A stretch of 8,112 nucleotides of DNA from Planctomycetota bacterium (GTDB lineage Bacteria > Planctomycetota > Phycisphaerae > WQYP01). The stretch covers positions 1-8,112 of the forward strand of contig JAJYGE010000506.1 of assembly GCA_021785155.1 (NCBI GenBank). Direction: 5' to 3'. The notes under the pieces were generated by a model. That model was given only the letters and a program-made list of their open reading frames with translations, was not told where the DNA came from and made no database searches. This document shows positions 6,280 to 8,112 of this stretch, in pieces. The first letter of the stretch is position 1; every line of letters begins with the position of its first letter. Made by a program: the position numbers and the translations under genes.

Positions 6280-6361
6280 GCTCGGGTGGCGGAATTGGCA
6301 GACGCGCCGGATTTAGGTTCCGGTTCCGAAAGGAGTGCAGGTTCGATTCCTGTCCCGAGCA
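6280..6361 (+). tRNA. tRNA-Leu, anticodon UAG
   Basis: A complete class II tRNA folds by hand. The acceptor stem pairs GCTCGGG (6280-6286) with CCCGAGC (6354-6360), with discriminator A at 6361. The D arm is GCGGAATTGGCAGACGC. The anticodon stem pairs CCGGA (6307-6311) with TCCGG (6319-6323) around loop TTTAGGT, placing TAG at 6314-6316. A short variable arm can pair TCC with GGA around GAAA. The T arm is GCAGG-TTCGATT-CCTGT. UAG reads leucine CUN codons, mainly CUA. CCA is not encoded; TAT follows the discriminator. The integrase gene ends inside this gene on the other strand, so the 3' half is probably the attachment site of the element to the right and was likely rebuilt from element sequence. 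Confidence 0.97.
6312..6361 (+). other. Inferred att site (tRNA-Leu 3' part)
   Basis: Tyrosine integrases commonly recombine in the anticodon-loop to 3'-end half of tRNA genes, and here the integrase gene abuts and enters that half. The segment from the anticodon loop to the discriminator is therefore the probable identity block at this end of the element. No second copy is in the window, so the exact core is unknown. Confidence 0.5.
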
Positions 6362-7602
6362 TATTTAGATATGTATTCAGATGAATATGATTGCAAATCC
6401 CTGCAATTGGAGGCATTTGCATCTTCTGCCGGTTGCCCATTCACTTCCTTACGGGGCATTTCAGGCGCTTGCTGCACCGGATTCTGCACCACAGGTTGTT
6501 TGGATATTCCGATGGCCTTGGAGTAGTCATCTTCCGTGACTTGCAGGTAGTGCTTCATGGCAATGCGAGGACTGTTACCCAGCCAAGCGGTTACGGTATG
6601 AATCGGAAAATCTTTTATTAGTTCCGTTTCTCTGCTGCTCCGCAGATTAACAAAAAGCTTTGGCCATGGTGCCACACCTGCCTTAATGATGATTCGCTCA
6701 AGGTGTGTCCGCAAATTGACGGCACTGCTACGATACCGCTGGACAATAAACTGCTCGCCGGGCTGGGCTTGTTCGAGGGCTTCCGCCAAAGCCAACTGCA
6801 ATTCAGGAAACAAGGGAATAACCCGACTTGATTTACCCTCATGGTGGGCTGTCTTTGGCGATGGCACTGTCAGGCGTGAACGTTCCCAGTTCACATGACC
6901 CCATTGCAGAGATAAGAAGATCGGAGGGCATCGCAGGCCACCATAACGCACCAGACAGACAATGGCTTTCCACGTTGCATCGGGGCAATGCTCAAGTATG
7001 GCTTTGGTTTCCTCTTGGGTTACATAACGGAATTTATCGGGGTTACTCCGCACCTCCGTGGCCATCCCCGCAAACGGATTATCCTGAATAAGTTTGTATC
7101 GCTTGGCTGCATTAAATATTTGGCGGCATATTCCAATTCTTCGGCGGACGGTGTTGGGACCTAACCCTTTCCCCTCCAGATATAGTCGTATCCCATCCGC
7201 GTCCACTGGGGTAATATCTGGCATACGCTTAGATGCTCCGATACTTGCTATTAGATCGGCCTGTGCATCGGTATACCAACGTAGCGTGGCCGCCTTAATA
7301 TCGGTGCGCGATGCGATGTGCCGTTCCAGAAATGGCCCCAACGCAATATTCTCTTTGGCCGGAACCAATCCCGTCACAGCCAATTTGGCGTGAAACTCAT
7401 CTGCCAACTGGGCCAGCCATGCGGACGTTTCACCGTCCATTGTCAGATTAGATTGCTTGGCGGCGACCAGCCCTTCAATTTTAACCCGTACTGATTCGGC
7501 TTGTCTCTGTGTTAGTTTGCCCAGTCGTATCGACTTGCGCTGACCATTCAAGTGGAATTGAATCCTCCGGCCACCGGATGATTCTGAATACAGCGTTGCC
7601 AT
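6313..7602 (-). CDS. Tyrosine recombinase (phage-type integrase)
   Basis: This site-specific recombinase should insert and excise the element at tRNA-Leu. With start ATG 7602 it has 429 aa. Residue numbers here count from the overlapping upstream ATG 7605. An N-terminal arm-binding part is followed by a SAM-like core-binding domain (about 85-175) and the catalytic domain (about 190-365). Visible catalytic residues are R225 (GGLRCPP), K251 (SPKT), R322 (NLRSSRETEL) and nucleophile Y353 (MKHYLQV). The usual histidines of the HxxR and GH motifs are replaced (V319 and N344), a variant I associate with planctomycete integrases. Residues about 371-430 are a hydrophilic tail, and the last 16 or so are encoded by the antisense of tRNA-Leu. 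TAA comes from 6313-6315. AAGGAGGT (7606-7613) touches ATG 7605, so the second ATG, four bases from GGAGG, is the likelier start. Confidence 0.92.
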   Translation of the reverse strand: MATLYSESSGGRRIQFHLNGQRKSIRLGKLTQRQAESVRVKIEGLVAAKQSNLTMDGETSAWLAQLADEFHAKLAVTGLVPAKENIALGPFLERHIASRTDIKAATLRWYTDAQADLIASIGASKRMPDITPVDADGIRLYLEGKGLGPNTVRRRIGICRQIFNAAKRYKLIQDNPFAGMATEVRSNPDKFRYVTQEETKAILEHCPDATWKAIVCLVRYGGLRCPPIFLSLQWGHVNWERSRLTVPSPKTAHHEGKSSRVIPLFPELQLALAEALEQAQPGEQFIVQRYRSSAVNLRTHLERIIIKAGVAPWPKLFVNLRSSRETELIKDFPIHTVTAWLGNSPRIAMKHYLQVTEDDYSKAIGISKQPVVQNPVQQAPEMPRKEVNGQPAEDANASNCRDLQSYSSEYISKYARDRNRTCTPFGTGT

Positions 7603-7638
7603 CATACCTCCTTCGTAAAATATTCCGTTTCGGCCATG

Positions 7639-7644
7639 ATTATA
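7639..7644 (-). promoter_or_regulatory. Possible -10 element of the integrase gene
   Basis: A perfect TATAAT on the minus strand lies about 35 bases before the integrase start, in the 82-bp gap behind the HTH gene. No convincing -35 is present at 16-18 nt (CTCGCT at 17), so an activator or cotranscription with the HTH gene is possible. A small inverted repeat, TAGC-GA-GCTA, lies at 7661-7670. Confidence 0.3.
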
Positions 7645-7684
7645 GTCATTCGTTTTTATCTAGCGAGCTATCAATCCAGAAACG

Positions 7685-7927
7685 TCATTGACCGGTATCC
7701 TTAATCGGATAATTGTTAGTATTTTCCAGTTGAGCCAGCACCACTCGCACGGATTCGAGGCGAAATCGTCTTAGATTTCCGATTTGAAAACTGGGCAGTG
7801 TTCCATTTTTCGCGAGGGTGTGGCAATGGCGCTCGGAGCAACCGAGATACTGGGCCACCTGGCCAATCGTCATTATCTCTGGATACTGCGTCTCCGAAGT
7901 TTTCACCGGTTTCTTCAAAATTTCCAT
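7685..7927 (-). CDS. Excisionase-like helix-turn-helix protein
   Basis: This 80-aa protein carries a MerR/excisionase-type winged helix (HTH_17-like) at about residues 19-60: MTIGQVAQYLGCSERHCHTL, then AKNGTLPSFQIGNLRRFR, where the wing ends with the usual R-R-F. A short charged N-terminus and a 15-residue tail flank it. Such proteins bind att-site DNA and direct the integrase to excision; some also act as repressors. The position 82 bp upstream of the integrase on the same strand supports an excisionase (Xis) role. ATG 7927 was chosen because AGGAG (7936-7940 region) stands seven bases upstream; a longer frame reaching 7981 would add 18 residues unrelated to the domain. The domain is clear, while excision function is inferred from context. 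A general regulator of the element is the alternative. Confidence 0.8.
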   Translation of the reverse strand: MEILKKPVKTSETQYPEIMTIGQVAQYLGCSERHCHTLAKNGTLPSFQIGNLRRFRLESVRVVLAQLENTNNYPIKDTGQ

Positions 7928-8112
7928 AATCAAGCTCCTAAAAATAGTCGGGATCAACCTATTTCGCGTACTGCGAACCAACGAGGTCCCGATTCATTAA
8001 CTTTTTAGCTTTCGGAAATAAACTGGAAGTGCTTAAGGATTCTACACAATTAATTTCGATAAAATTCGACCTAGTTTTTCACTTAAGCGGAATCCCCCCC
8101 CTCGTTTCAGAG
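7928..8112. other. Leader region upstream of the excisionase, no gene seen
   Basis: These bases are AT-rich and have no credible coding frame. A run of eight C lies at 8094-8101. TCGGGA (7948-7953) and TCCCGA (7987-7992) form a weak, widely spaced inverted repeat. On the minus strand TAGAAT near 8040 could be a -10 for the excisionase gene but lacks a good -35. Control sites of the element would be expected here but none is firm. Confidence 0.4.

Larger units (their letters stand above)
6312..8112. mobile_element. Left end of an integrative element in tRNA-Leu (partial)
   Basis: The order tRNA 3' end, convergent integrase, then an HTH excisionase-like gene on the integrase strand is the standard edge of a prophage, satellite or genomic island. 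Cargo genes and the distal att repeat must lie beyond 8112. Neither phage structural genes nor conjugation genes are visible, so the type of element is open. Confidence 0.65.

Noticed and set aside
6115..6440. Open frames on both strands running through tRNA-Leu
   Set aside because: Their apparent protein similarity (SEPEPKSGASANSATRAG and the like) is the well-known translation of antisense or sense tRNA-Leu sequence.
7948..7992. TCGGGA / TCCCGA inverted pair upstream of the excisionase
   Set aside because: Six-base arms 33 bp apart are expected by chance.
1..8112. CRISPR array, rRNA genes, insertion sequence
   Set aside because: No regularly spaced repeats, rRNA signatures or transposase frames with terminal repeats were seen.

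Overview
The window looks like bacterial chromosome, most likely from a planctomycete or a relative. The main clue is the tyrosine recombinase at the right. Its active-site region (NLRSSRETEL, then WLGNSPRIAMKHYLQV) is a form I associate with Planctomycetota integrases. A PgpA fragment, an ImuB/DnaE2 mutasome pair and a DUF433/DUF5615 toxin-antitoxin pair fit that assignment but do not prove it. The assignment is inference.

Left part (1-1200, + strand): the 3' end of pgpA (phospholipid synthesis) is followed by a compact toxin-antitoxin module, a DUF433 antitoxin and a DUF5615 PIN-like toxin 11 nt apart. After the module comes a second, almost identical 133-bp copy of the pgpA 3' end. The module therefore sits between direct repeats made from its host gene's tail. 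This suggests it was inserted in a way that left pgpA whole, and that recombination between the repeats could remove it.

Centre (1211-6136, - strand): an apparent operon runs promoter, imuB, dnaE2. ImuB is a catalytically degenerate Y-family polymerase relative and DnaE2 (ImuC) is the error-prone DNA polymerase III alpha subunit that works with it in SOS mutagenesis. Upstream of imuB is a good promoter (TTGACA, 18 nt, TATACC). Its -10 lies inside a perfect dyad, ATGTTA-N4-TAACAT, with the geometry of a LexA operator. A second, unrelated perfect 16-bp palindrome fills most of the short gap between the two genes. No imuA is next to the pair.

Right part (6239-8112): a tRNA-Leu(UAG) gene on + is followed by a convergent tyrosine integrase gene on - whose last codons and stop lie inside the tRNA gene. 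Upstream of the integrase is a small HTH gene of excisionase type. This is the classic edge of an element integrated at a tRNA 3' end. The rest of the element and its other att site lie beyond the right edge. The final 185 bases upstream of the excisionase show no gene.
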